Below are positions 26,884 through 36,012 of a DNA stretch of 64,000 nucleotides, piece by piece. The DNA comes from Ruegeria sp. AD91A (GTDB taxonomy: Bacteria; Pseudomonadota; Alphaproteobacteria; Rhodobacterales; Rhodobacteraceae), in the NCBI RefSeq assembly GCF_003443535.1, contig NZ_CP031946.1, positions 2,542,001 through 2,606,000 on the forward strand. Direction: 5' to 3'. Numbering within the stretch: the first letter of the stretch is position 1; each line of letters opens with the position of its first letter. Position numbers and translations under genes: made by a program. Below the pieces are notes generated by a model. That model did not search any database. It was given only the letters and a program-made list of their open reading frames with translations, and was not told the DNA's origin.

Positions 26884-27398
26884 GACAGACTCGCAACCAT
26901 CCGTTCGGCGTGCTGCTCATGCACACGGAAGGTGACAAGCGCATCCTCTAGCAATGCCTTCAGGGGTTCGACCGTGACCGTCGGGATGAAGCTTTCGGCG
27001 ACGGTTTGGTTGACGACCTGATGATAGCCCAGCTCGTTCGTCGCATAGGCGCAATCGAAGGCCTTCCCGCTGAGCGCCATCAGCTCCGCACGCTTGGCCT
27101 CGGCACCCTCTACAAGAGCTTGGGAAAGGGCGTTGTCCAGCGGGGTCACGTTCAGTTCGGCGATCAGCGCGCCCGCAGCCTCGTTCACCGCCGAATGGTC
27201 ACGGATCATCGTCTGCGCAAACTCTCGCACCGACTCGTTCTCGGAAATCGCCAGCGCCAAATGGGCATAGCGGATGTCGAGGCCGCCGGCGGTGTAGGCG
27301 GTGTGGGCGATCTCGAGGTCGTTCATCGGCTCCGCGGCATGGGCAGCGAGACCGCCGCTGGCAAGGGCAAGGCCGAGGGCAAGGGTCATAGTCTTCAT
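26871..27398 (-). CDS. DUF4142 family exported protein
   Basis: 175 aa with a cleavable signal peptide (MKTMTLALGLALASGGLAAHA). The remainder is a helical bundle matching the DUF4142 pattern: an ENESVREFAQTMIRDHSAVN segment and HEQHAERMV near the C-terminus, where His residues could bind metal. The function of the family is unknown. It forms a two-gene unit with the cupredoxin, which suggests copper or redox biology. The downstream gene begins inside its last codons. Confidence 0.85.
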   Translation of the reverse strand: MKTMTLALGLALASGGLAAHAAEPMNDLEIAHTAYTAGGLDIRYAHLALAISENESVREFAQTMIRDHSAVNEAAGALIAELNVTPLDNALSQALVEGAEAKRAELMALSGKAFDCAYATNELGYHQVVNQTVAESFIPTVTVEPLKALLEDALVTFRVHEQHAERMVASLSCIG

Positions 27399-27815
27399 CG
27401 GTCATTCTCCGTTTCGTGGTTTCGGTTCCTCCGATCTGCCCGAGGATCTCCGGCGTTTGAATGCTTCCAAGTCCGCATTCCATGCTCGATCGTCCGAAGA
27501 ACTGGACAATCATGGAAACCATGTTAGACCTGCTCATCTATAACTTCACCCGCTTGTCGCTGCTCGGCACGCTCTAGTTCCGCACCAGCTTCACCGATCC
27601 CCAGGGGGTGCGCGTGCCGGCCTTCCGCGACGTGGCGCGCTTTCATTTCGCGCATCGGGTCGAGGCTCTGGTGCGGGTGGCGGGGCTCCCAGTACCGGCG
27701 CATCTGGCTCAAGGCGACCTGACCGCGCTCAAGATGTCCGACCCCCGCAATACGCCGAGCCGAGCTATCCGGCCGGCGAATGACGTCATGCAACTCCAAC
27801 TCGACGGAGAATTAC

Positions 27816-27960
27816 ATGACCAATCAAGATCCTATTCCCGCCCGCGTGGCCGCACTCAAAACCAAGTCCACGCCAGACATGAAGCAACAATGGCGCGAAT
27901 TGTTCGACAGCGAGCCGCCGCCATTCAATCGTCGCTATTTCGAGAGCCGACTGGCGCACC
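27816..27960 (+). pseudogene. DUF2924 gene fragment, truncated by a transposase remnant
   Basis: MTNQDPIPARVAALKTKSTP followed by FDSEPPPFNRRYFESRL matches the start of DUF2924 proteins, which usually sit beside site-specific recombinases in alphaproteobacterial mobile DNA. The match stops after ESRLAHR near 27957, where sequence of an antisense transposase begins. Confidence 0.7.
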
Positions 27961-28115
27961 GCGGACAAGATCCATGCCCTTGTCCTAAAGATAACTTGCC
28001 AGATCAGCCGCCACGTACGACGAGCCGTTGTCGCTGAGCAGCCTCCTATTGTGCACACCGGTAGCGCTGTTGCGGCCTGAAGCGTCCTATGCCAACTCCA
28101 GCGTGTCGGTGACAT
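27950..28115 (-). pseudogene. IS3-type transposase (DDE domain) fragment
   Basis: Read on the minus strand this piece gives LLSDNGSSYVAADLASYL, a stop, then DKGMDLVRGAP. This is the DNGSSY aspartate block and the RGAP motif of IS3-type OrfB transposases. It has internal stops and is cut off at the DUF2924 fragment, whose coding sequence it interrupts. Confidence 0.7.
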
Positions 28116-28159
28116 CGCTCGCCTTCATCGTTGTGCAAAGCTTCTGCTTTTGAACTAAG

Positions 28160-28390
28160 ATTTCCACAGGAACTACGGCTTCATGCGGATCCTGCGCACC
28201 GTCTTCTACGTGTGCGAGGAACTGCCTCTACCCTCGGGTTCGGACGGGCATGCCCGCCATCTGATTGCGGCATCGCGCGACGACTACAACCAATACCGCC
28301 CGCATTCGAGCCTGAGTGGGTTGACACCAAGGGAATATGCTAACCGGTCCGCCGTGGGCCAAAACCCGAACAGAGCTAACCAGTCAACGC
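28160..28390 (+). pseudogene. IS3-family transposase C-terminal fragment
   Basis: The frame reads RDDYNQYRPHSSLSGLTPRE followed by YANRSAVGQNPNRANQ, the typical C-terminal end of IS3-family integrase-core transposases (YNxxRPHSSLxxLTPxE). Everything upstream of the last helix is lost. It lies on the opposite strand to the neighbouring fragment, so at least two insertions or a rearrangement took place. Confidence 0.75.
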
Positions 28391-28532
28391 GGCCTCTTTG
28401 GGGAGCGGGTCATTTCTCGCGCATCTTTCGAGGTACGTGACGAAGGTTGCGCCCAATCAGAAGTGAGCCGATTGGACCCAGGCTGCGCCGCCGGGAAGCA
28501 GCGCGCGCATCCAGCATATAGCTGAGAGACCC

Positions 28533-29498
28533 TTATGGCTCACCAAGGCTTGATGTAACAGCCGAGGCAATTGCCAGGTCCTGGACCCCAAGCCCTGTCA
28601 GATCCACGACGGAAAGGCTCGCGTCAGCAAAATTTGCCCCCTCCGCCTTGCCCGCAAGAATGTCGCAAAGGGACAGGTCTGCCATATCTGAAACGCACCC
28701 GGCGCGCACGGCGGCGCCGAAATCGCCGTGATGCAGACATTGCGCGTGATTGTCTGTGGCGATGATGGCGGCGCGCGCCAATACCTCGGGGGCCAGTTCG
28801 ATCTTGCCGGGACTGTCGGCACCCACCGCAACGATATGGAGCCTGTCCGTCAGATCATCCGCGTGAAGCACCGGCGATGTGGCCGGGGTCGTGGTCACGA
28901 CAATATCCGCAGCATGGCAGAGATCGCGCCCGGTGGATGCGACCGAGACGGTAAAGCCCTTCTCTTCCATGTCAGCGACATAGGTGCGCATGCTCTCGGG
29001 AGAGCGCCCTTTCACGATCAGGCGCGAGATTCCGGTCTCGGTACGGATCGCCTCGGCTTGCAGGCGGGCCTGTGTGCCGGTTCCAACGATACCCAGCGTG
29101 GCCTCTCGTTCTGCCGGCTTCAGCGCGGCCGCCAGTGCGCCGGCTGCTGCCGTGCGCATCTGGGTCAACCAGCCCTCGTCCTGCAGGATCGCAACAGGGC
29201 GGCCAGTTTCCGAAGACAGGACCAGAACCAGACCATCATTCACCGGCAAGCCCCGGTACGGGTTCCGGTAGAACCCGGTGGCAAGCTTGACGACGAACCA
29301 CGGCCGGCCTTTGGCCTGGGCCCCCTTGATGTGGCAATCGCCAAGCAGCTCGCCAACCGCTCCCGGAAACAGGAACTGCATCGGCTCGGGCTGGTCGATC
29401 AGCCCGTTTGCCATGTCGATGAACCCTTGTCGCACCGCCGCAATGGCAGCGGGCATGTCGATCAGTTCTCGCAATTCGTCCAGTGCCACAATCCTCAT
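28533..29498 (-). CDS. Ornithine cyclodeaminase / mu-crystallin family protein
   Basis: 321 aa. The family core is present: FVVKLATGFYRNP, GWLTQMRTAAAGALAA, NAD-binding LGIVGTGTQARLQAEAI and VVTTTPATSPVL. Members deaminate ornithine to proline, dehydrogenate alanine-type amino acids, or reduce cyclic imines such as 1-pyrroline-2-carboxylate. It is the last gene of the GC-rich leftward operon, 9 nt after the aminotransferase. In this context a cyclic imino acid or amino acid intermediate is plausible. Confidence 0.88.
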   Translation of the reverse strand: MRIVALDELRELIDMPAAIAAVRQGFIDMANGLIDQPEPMQFLFPGAVGELLGDCHIKGAQAKGRPWFVVKLATGFYRNPYRGLPVNDGLVLVLSSETGRPVAILQDEGWLTQMRTAAAGALAAALKPAEREATLGIVGTGTQARLQAEAIRTETGISRLIVKGRSPESMRTYVADMEEKGFTVSVASTGRDLCHAADIVVTTTPATSPVLHADDLTDRLHIVAVGADSPGKIELAPEVLARAAIIATDNHAQCLHHGDFGAAVRAGCVSDMADLSLCDILAGKAEGANFADASLSVVDLTGLGVQDLAIASAVTSSLGEP

Positions 29499-29507
29499 GA
29501 TGCTGCC

Positions 29508-30677
29508 TCAGGCCCGGAAATCGGCGTAGTGGGTTTCGAAATGCGCACGCATCGCGGCCAAACCGTCTTCGAACACCTGTTCGCGGCCGAAACCGATGCG
29601 GAAATGGTTCTGCGGGATCTCGGTCAGCTCCGAAGCATAGATCGCGCCGGGCAATAGAAGCACACCGCTTTCTTCCAGCAGTTTGCAGCAAAACGCATCG
29701 CCCCCTTCCGGCCCGACAAAGCGCGGAAAGGCCACGCACCCGCCCAGGGGGCGCGTCCATTCGATCAAGCCCGGGAAATCGGCGAAGAGCCGTTCCAGCG
29801 CCACAACGTTTCGGGACAGAAGCGCGTGGTTGCGCGCAAGGATCCGCTCGCGCGCCTTCAGCGCGATCAGGGCCAGCACCTCAGAGGGGCCGGAATTGCA
29901 GATCGACAGGTAGTGCTTGTAGCGTTCGACCCGTTGCAGCAAGTCGCTGTCCTGCGCCGCGATCCAGCCGATGCGCAGGCCCGGCAGGCCATAGGCCTTG
30001 GACATCACATTGAGCGAAATACCGCGTTCGTAGATATCGGCGATTTGAGGCATCCGGTCGGCGGGGTCGAGTTCGACGCCGCGATAGACCTCGTCGCTCA
30101 GGATCCAGATGCCATGCTCGCGGGCAAGGTCGATCAGTGCCTGAAGATCGTCGCGCGGCATCAGCATGCCGGTCGGGTTGTGCGGAAAGTTCAGCGATAG
30201 CAGCCGCGTGTTCGGGCGGATCGCGGCGCGGATGTCATCAAGATCAACCCGCCAGCCGCCTTTCATCTGCGTCCGGTGCATGGGCACGCCAGTGGCGTCG
30301 CAGACCGACAGCGGAATGGTCTCGGCGCTCTGGTAGTTCGGGGTCGGCACGATGGCATGGGACGCGCCATCCAGCAGAACCTTGGACACCGCGTAAAGCC
30401 CCTCGCCCGCGCCCGCGAGGCACAGGATATTCTCGGCCGCCAGTCCGTCATAGGTTGCCGCGATTTCCGCCCGCAGGGTCGGCGCCCCCCATGTCTCGGT
30501 ATAGCCGAGCCAGAGCTTTTCATAGGCGTCCCGATCTTCGGGTGTGGCAAGCGCCAACAGGTCCGGCACCGACATGCTTTCCAGGTCCGAGGCCGTCATG
30601 TGGTGGCGGGCGGTGAATTCCCATTCCGAGAAGAACACTTCCAGGCCGAAATCGCGCATCGGGCGGGGTGCCGTCAT
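29508..30677 (-). CDS. Class I/II aminotransferase
   Basis: 389 aa, complete fold-type I PLP enzyme. Key blocks are LSLNFPHNPTGML, ILSDEVYRGVEL with the PLP-contacting Asp/Tyr, the Schiff-base Lys in NVMSKAYGLPGLRIGW, and the carboxylate-binding Arg in NHFRIGFGR. It follows the SDR gene by 15 nt. Because the operon also carries an internally deleted aminotransferase, this complete gene may have taken over the transamination step. Confidence 0.88.
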   Translation of the reverse strand: MTAPRPMRDFGLEVFFSEWEFTARHHMTASDLESMSVPDLLALATPEDRDAYEKLWLGYTETWGAPTLRAEIAATYDGLAAENILCLAGAGEGLYAVSKVLLDGASHAIVPTPNYQSAETIPLSVCDATGVPMHRTQMKGGWRVDLDDIRAAIRPNTRLLSLNFPHNPTGMLMPRDDLQALIDLAREHGIWILSDEVYRGVELDPADRMPQIADIYERGISLNVMSKAYGLPGLRIGWIAAQDSDLLQRVERYKHYLSICNSGPSEVLALIALKARERILARNHALLSRNVVALERLFADFPGLIEWTRPLGGCVAFPRFVGPEGGDAFCCKLLEESGVLLLPGAIYASELTEIPQNHFRIGFGREQVFEDGLAAMRAHFETHYADFRA

Positions 30678-30692
30678 CGAGTGGTCCTTCCT

Positions 30693-31529
30693 TCAGGTCT
30701 TTTTCGTATCGTCCACGATTTTCATCGTGGCAAGGCCGCTATTGCCCAATTCCACCGCCGCGAATGGTCCGCCGTGGCACGTGTTACCGGGGTCGCGCGG
30801 GTCCAGCGGAGGCGTCTCAGCCAGGATCTGTTCGGCGAATTGCTCGGCATTGTCCTTCGGGCGATAGCCAAGGAAGCTGGCCTTGCTGTTGTCCACCGGG
30901 CAGCGGTCGTTGTTGGAAACCCCGTAAACAACGGCGAACCCGGTCACTGGTGTTTCGATGCTGCGCTGCACCAGCTGGATCAGGTCATCATAGGACAGCC
31001 AAGACCCAAGCGCGCGGGCACTGGTGACCTGCGCACAGGAGAGGATGCGCATATGCACGCTTTCCAGCCCGCGCTTGTCCCAGTAAAGCGATCCCAGATC
31101 CTCGGCGAAACACTTGGCCAGCCCGTAAAAGGTATCGGGGCGATGGCGAACCTCGGTGTCGATGAAATCGGTCTTGGGGTGCATTCCGACAGCGTGGATG
31201 GAACTGCCATAGACCACCCGCCGCAATCCGTTGCGCGCCGCGGCCTCCCAGATGTTGTAGGCGCCGATGAAATTCGGCCCCAAAAGCTTCTCGAACGGCC
31301 CTTCGTCCGCATAGGCGCCCATATGCACGACCATGTCGGCGCCTTCCAGCGCGCGCATCATGTCGTCAAGGCTGGCAAGATCCGCCTTAGCATAGGTTTC
31401 GCCGTCATAAAGCGTGCCGATATCGTCCGCGATGTCGGTCGAGACAAGCTGGTCGCACATCATGGTCAGCGGTTCGCGCAAGTAAGAGCCAAGCCGCCCG
31501 GCGGCACCTGTCAGGACGAGTTTCTTCAT
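30693..31529 (-). CDS. Extended SDR, uronate-dehydrogenase-like
   Basis: 278 aa. It has the NAD-binding LVLTGAAGRLGSYL, then VHMGAYADEGPFEKLL and the catalytic YGLAKCFAEDL (YxxxK). Size and motifs such as GSSIHAVGMHP match NAD-dependent uronate dehydrogenases and related epimerase/dehydratase-type SDRs. Its ATG shares bases with the stop of the truncated aminotransferase gene, so the two are translationally coupled. The substrate in this hydantoinase-type operon need not be a uronate. Confidence 0.8.
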   Translation of the reverse strand: MKKLVLTGAAGRLGSYLREPLTMMCDQLVSTDIADDIGTLYDGETYAKADLASLDDMMRALEGADMVVHMGAYADEGPFEKLLGPNFIGAYNIWEAAARNGLRRVVYGSSIHAVGMHPKTDFIDTEVRHRPDTFYGLAKCFAEDLGSLYWDKRGLESVHMRILSCAQVTSARALGSWLSYDDLIQLVQRSIETPVTGFAVVYGVSNNDRCPVDNSKASFLGYRPKDNAEQFAEQILAETPPLDPRDPGNTCHGGPFAAVELGNSGLATMKIVDDTKKT

Positions 31530-32305
31530 CAGTTGGATTCCTTTTCAAGTTGGGCTACCGCTGACGCAATGCCGGTCATAGCATAGGTCTTGGAAACGCC
31601 GTTTACCGTCAGCGTGCGGTCCTTGAGGTCCGAGTTGATCGCAGCGAAAGAGCGGAACTTGCGCCCGTTGAACAGGATGTGTTCATCGATTTCGTCCGAC
31701 AGGATCATCACCTGCGGATGGTCGGCCAGCACCACGCCCAAGCTGCGCAGATCGTCGTCGGAGTAAACGGCGCCGGCCGGGTTGGAGGGCAGGTTCAGTA
31801 TGATCCAGCGCGTGCGCGCCGTGATGGCGCGGACAAGGTCTCCGGGTTGTAACCGAAACCTGTTTTCGGCCACGCAAGGGATCGTGACGGGCCTGCCGCC
31901 AAGGATCAGAACGATATCCTTGTATTGGCCGAAATAGGGCGCGCAGAGCAGGACCTCGTCGCCGTCCTCCAGCGTGGCCCTCATCGCGTTGAAGATCACC
32001 TGCTTGGCGCCGTTGGCGACGATGAACTCGTCAACGCCATGGGCGAGATCTTTCTCACGACGCAGCTTGTCGGCCACCGCCTTGCGTAGTGCCAGCGTGC
32101 CGCTGGTGGGCGGGTATTTCGTCTGTCCAGCCATGTCAGCAGCATGGGCGGCGTGCTTGATGTGTTCGGGCGTGTCGAAATCCCGCTCGCCGAGCCCGAG
32201 GTCAATCACGTCCTCGCCGCGCGAACGGGCCTCATTCGCCGCCTGACTGACCCAGGCTGACGCCGAAGGCTTGACCGGATCCAGCCGCGACGACAGCGCG
32301 ATCAT
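31529..32305 (-). pseudogene. Aspartate aminotransferase-like gene with internal in-frame deletion
   Basis: 258 aa instead of about 390-400. The N-terminal two thirds are normal: SASAWVSQAANEARSRG, NLPSNPAGAVY, ILSDEIDEHILF, and the PLP Lys in VNGVSKTYAMTG. The expected WRIGY and about 130 further residues are missing. The frame goes straight from MTG to IASAVAQLEKESN, which looks like the natural C-terminal tail (RIxxAVAxLE). So an in-frame internal deletion has kept both ends and the overlaps with the genes on either side. The product lacks the substrate-carboxylate Arg and is probably inactive. Confidence 0.75.
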
Positions 32306-33075
32306 GCCATGCCTCCGCGCACCTGCGCCAGCAGCGCGTCGGCGCCGCGGGCCAGGATCGAGGCATCGGTGCCGCAGGCCACAAATGTAAAGCCCTCGTT
32401 CAAAAGCTCGGTTGCAAAGCCCGGGTCCAACACCAGCGTTCCGACCGGCACGCCCTTGGCGATCAGCTTTTGCGCCGCCGGTTTGATCAGCGCCCAGACC
32501 TCGGGGTCCATCGGCTTGCCAAGCTTGCCGATGTCGGCCGCGATATCCGCCGGGCCGAAGAAGATGCCCGAGACGCCATCGACATCGGCAATCGCCTCGG
32601 CCTGTTCAACGGCCGCACGGGTTTCCAGCTGCAGCAGCACCGCCGTTTCCGCCTCGACGCGCGCCGTATAGTCGCTAATCCGCCCGAACTTGGTCGCCCG
32701 CGTCGCGCCAGAGACACCACGGGTCCCGTTGGGCGGATAGCGCGTGGCGGCCACCGCGCGGCGCGCTTCCTCGACCGTCTGGATCATCGGAAACAAGAGC
32801 CCCGGCGCGCCCAGATCCAGTAGCCGCTTGACCGCCACCGGGTCGTTCCATTCGACACGCACGATGGCGGTTGTGTCGCTGGCGGCAAAAGCCTGAAGCT
32901 GCCCCAGAGTGCTGAAATAGTCGTTCGGGCTGTGTTCCATGTCGATCAGCGCCCAGTCATAGCCCGCGGGCGCTACGACCTCGGCCGAAAAATTGCTGGC
33001 AAGGCTGATCCACAGGCCGACCTGTTTGCGCCCCGCCGTGAGCGCCGCTGTAAAGGGATTGGCGGCAAGCTGCAT
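32302..33075 (-). CDS. HpcH/HpaI-family aldolase
   Basis: 257 aa class II aldolase with the family signature: VGLWISLASNFSAEVVA, ALIDMEHSPND, GAPGLLFPMIQTVEEAR, RGVSGATRATKFGR and FFGPADIAADIG. It cleaves or forms 4-hydroxy-2-oxo acids to pyruvate plus an aldehyde using a divalent metal. It overlaps the truncated aminotransferase start by 4 nt and shares a base with the upstream oxidoreductase gene. In the pathway it would act on a hydroxy-oxo acid made after deamination. Confidence 0.9.
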   Translation of the reverse strand: MQLAANPFTAALTAGRKQVGLWISLASNFSAEVVAPAGYDWALIDMEHSPNDYFSTLGQLQAFAASDTTAIVRVEWNDPVAVKRLLDLGAPGLLFPMIQTVEEARRAVAATRYPPNGTRGVSGATRATKFGRISDYTARVEAETAVLLQLETRAAVEQAEAIADVDGVSGIFFGPADIAADIGKLGKPMDPEVWALIKPAAQKLIAKGVPVGTLVLDPGFATELLNEGFTFVACGTDASILARGADALLAQVRGGMA

Positions 33076-34292
33076 CAGATGATGGCCTTTTCAATGATCG
33101 GGCAGTGGTTGGGGATGCGCTCGAAGTTGAAGGGCGTCAGGTCAAGCGCCCGATAGCCGCCATAGGTGATCCATTCCGCCGTACCGCGCCCCATCGCAGG
33201 GGATTGTTGCAGCCCGTGGCCGGAGAATCCGTTGAGGAAGAGGAAGTTCTCCACCTTCGTGTGCGGCCCCAAGATTGCGTTGTGATCGAAGGTGTTCATG
33301 GCGTAATGCCCGGCCCATTCGGATTGCACCTTGATCGCCTCAAACTGCGGGATTCGGGTGGCAAGGATCGGCCAGACGTGGTTTTCCCACAGCGAGAAAT
33401 CCATCGCGAAATCGTCGTAGTCCACCGCCGGGTCGATCTCGGAATGGCCGCCGCACTGATAGGTGCCGCCGCCGTTTTCGCGCACATGCACGCCGGATGG
33501 GTCGATGGTCAGCGGCAGATCCATCTCCAGCGGCTGTTCGGCCTTGAAAATCCAGGAATAGCGCTTGCGCGGCTCCACCGGGGTCTCGATGCCGGCCATG
33601 GCTGCGGTGCGCGCCGCTCTCGGGCCCGAGGCGTTGACCACATGGCCGCAGGCAATTACCTCGCCCGATTTCAGCGTGACGCTGCCCACACGCGTGCCGG
33701 CGGGGTTGAGCGTCATCGCCACGACCTCGTTCTTGACATATTCCACGCCGCGTTCGCGCGAGGACCGTCGCCACCAGTCGAACACGGCCGACCCGTCCCA
33801 GAAGCCCTCGTCCACCGTGTTGATCGAGCCCAGCACGATGTCATCGACATTGTAGAAGGGATAGGCGGCCCTGATCTGGTCGGGCGTCATCAACTGCGTG
33901 CCTGCCCCCGCCGCGACCTGAACCTTGTGGCTTTCACGCAGGACATTGGCGAAGGCGTCATTGTCGGCCAGATACATGTAGCCGAAATTGCGGATGCTGA
34001 GTTCCGGCACCCGTTCGTCACCGCCCATGTAGCTGCGCAGGTTCTTGACAAAATCCGCCGCGAACTGGCTGATCCGCACGTTGAGCTCGGCCGAGAACTG
34101 CTGGCGCATGCAGCTGTTGGTGTGGGCTGTTGAGCAGGCCTGGTAGGTCGTGTCGCGTTCCACCACCAGAACCGAGCCGTCGAAATCCTTGTTGTCGCTT
34201 AGAAACCAGGCGGTCGAGGCCCCCATGATCGCCCCGCCGACAATCACTACGTCATACTGGGCCTGTTTCGGGCTTTGCGTTTGTCCGGCCAT
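33075..34292 (-). CDS. FAD-dependent oxidoreductase (DAO / sarcosine oxidase-like)
   Basis: 405 aa. An N-terminal dinucleotide fold (DVVIVGGAIMGASTAWFL) and the DAO-type C-terminal FLFLNGFSGHGLQQSP are present. These enzymes oxidise N-methyl or D-amino acids, or related amines. It shares single-base overlaps with the hydantoinase B gene upstream and the aldolase downstream, so the gene order is fixed by translational coupling. Substrate unknown; N-methylated amino acid released by the hydantoinase pair is one reading. Confidence 0.87.
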   Translation of the reverse strand: MAGQTQSPKQAQYDVVIVGGAIMGASTAWFLSDNKDFDGSVLVVERDTTYQACSTAHTNSCMRQQFSAELNVRISQFAADFVKNLRSYMGGDERVPELSIRNFGYMYLADNDAFANVLRESHKVQVAAGAGTQLMTPDQIRAAYPFYNVDDIVLGSINTVDEGFWDGSAVFDWWRRSSRERGVEYVKNEVVAMTLNPAGTRVGSVTLKSGEVIACGHVVNASGPRAARTAAMAGIETPVEPRKRYSWIFKAEQPLEMDLPLTIDPSGVHVRENGGGTYQCGGHSEIDPAVDYDDFAMDFSLWENHVWPILATRIPQFEAIKVQSEWAGHYAMNTFDHNAILGPHTKVENFLFLNGFSGHGLQQSPAMGRGTAEWITYGGYRALDLTPFNFERIPNHCPIIEKAII

Positions 34293-36001
34293 CAGGCGAT
34301 CTCCCCTTTTGCGACGGCATCCTCGACCGCCTTGATGTCATCGGCCGTCAGGCCGTAATCCCGCGCTGCGGTTTCCGCCGAGATGTATCCCCGCGCCAGA
34401 TCGCGCAGGACCATATCCCGTGGCCGCTCGGCAGGGTAGCCATAGCCCGCGCCACCCGGGAAAGCCATCACGACGCGGCGCCCGTGGGGCACGAACTGCT
34501 TACCCTTGCCGCGCATCGGCGTGCCATCGTCCAGCGCGATGGTGGTGCAGGCCCCGGCCATGCCCCCGCGCCGCCCGCGCGCGGGATGTTCGACCCGATC
34601 GAACATCGCCTGGATGTCGAACTCGTGGCCTTCCATTGCGCCGACCTCCATGTATTGGCCCAGCCCGCCACGCGCCTTGCCCGCACCGCCGCTGTCGGGG
34701 CGTAGCTCCTTGCGCCAAATGATCACGGGCCCCGCGTGTTCCGTTGCCTCGATCGGCATGGTCATCACGCCCGAAGGGAAGGCGGTTGCATTAAGCCCGT
34801 CCAGCTCAGGCCGCGCGCCGGAGCCACCGGAATTGAAGGTCAGCACCTCGGCGCGCCGTGCGTCGACTAGAGTCGGCGCGTCAGAGCGCGGGCGCAGCGA
34901 GACTTGAAAATTACACAGGCATCCAGCCCCTTCGGCAGGCACCAGACCCGGCACGATCTTGTCGAATGCGTCATAGACCGTGTCCGGCACGAAGTGACCG
35001 ACGATGTGGCGCAGCGCGACGGGTGCGGGGTGCAGCGCGTTGACGATGGTGTTTTCCGGGGCCGTGATCTCGAACGGGGCCAATGAGGCTGCGTTGTTGG
35101 GGATCGAGGGCGCAATGGCGACCTTCAGCGCATAACACGCATAGGCCTTGGCATAGACCAGCGGGCAGTTGATGCCCTTCTTGTCGAGCCCTGAGGAGCC
35201 GGTGAAATCCGACACGATGCGGTCTTCGTGCACCGTGACGCGGACTTTCAGCGTGATCGGCGCGTCGAACCCGTCCACCGTCATTTCGCCTTCGGCGGAT
35301 TTTCGTGGCAGGGCGGCAATGGCTTCCAGCGTGGCGCGGCGCGAGTTTTCAAGGATGAACGCCGCGATGCCATCCAGATCATCCAGATCGAACTCGGTCA
35401 TCATGTCTATCAGGCGGCGGTGGCCGATCTCGTTGCAGGTGGCCAGCGCGTAGATGTCGCCGATCAGCTGGTCGGGTTCGCGCACATTGCCGCGAATGAT
35501 CCGCACCAGCGTTTCGTCCACCTCGCCCCGCTCGGCGAATTTCATGATCGGGATATAAAGCCCTTCTTCATAGACGCTGGCCGCGTCCGCTCCGAAGCCG
35601 CGCCCACCGATATCGACGATATGCGCGGTGCAGGCGAAGAACCCTACCGGCACGCCGTTGTGGAACGACGGCGTGACCATGGTGATGTCGTGCAGGTGGC
35701 CGGTGCCCTCCCACGGGTCGTTGGTGATGTAGACATCGCCCTCGAATATGTTCTGCCGCCCGATGCGGCGGATGAAATGCGCCACGGCGTCAGCCATCGC
35801 GTTGACATGCCCCGGGGTGCCGGTGACGGCCTGCGCCAGCATGTTGCCGTGGGTGTCATAGACCCCGGCGGACAGGTCGCCGGCCTCCCGGACGGAGGTC
35901 GAAAAGGCCGTGCGCACCAGCGCCTGCGCCTGTTCCTCGACCACCGAGATCAGCCGGTTCCACATGACCTGATAGGCGACCTTTGAATGTTGCTTTGTCA
36001 T
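34292..36001 (-). CDS. Hydantoinase B / oxoprolinase family subunit
   Basis: 569 aa. It carries the HyuB domain: VREAGDLSAGVYDTHGNMLA, TPGHVNAMADAV, YITNDPWEGTGHLHDIT and GTPMRGKGKQF near the C-terminus. With subunit A it forms an ATP-dependent enzyme opening a lactam such as 5-oxoproline, N-methylhydantoin or a related ring, or carboxylating a ketone in the acetone carboxylase branch. It lies 11 nt after subunit A. Confidence 0.92.
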   Translation of the reverse strand: MTKQHSKVAYQVMWNRLISVVEEQAQALVRTAFSTSVREAGDLSAGVYDTHGNMLAQAVTGTPGHVNAMADAVAHFIRRIGRQNIFEGDVYITNDPWEGTGHLHDITMVTPSFHNGVPVGFFACTAHIVDIGGRGFGADAASVYEEGLYIPIMKFAERGEVDETLVRIIRGNVREPDQLIGDIYALATCNEIGHRRLIDMMTEFDLDDLDGIAAFILENSRRATLEAIAALPRKSAEGEMTVDGFDAPITLKVRVTVHEDRIVSDFTGSSGLDKKGINCPLVYAKAYACYALKVAIAPSIPNNAASLAPFEITAPENTIVNALHPAPVALRHIVGHFVPDTVYDAFDKIVPGLVPAEGAGCLCNFQVSLRPRSDAPTLVDARRAEVLTFNSGGSGARPELDGLNATAFPSGVMTMPIEATEHAGPVIIWRKELRPDSGGAGKARGGLGQYMEVGAMEGHEFDIQAMFDRVEHPARGRRGGMAGACTTIALDDGTPMRGKGKQFVPHGRRVVMAFPGGAGYGYPAERPRDMVLRDLARGYISAETAARDYGLTADDIKAVEDAVAKGEIA

Positions 36002-36012
36002 GTCGGCGCTCC

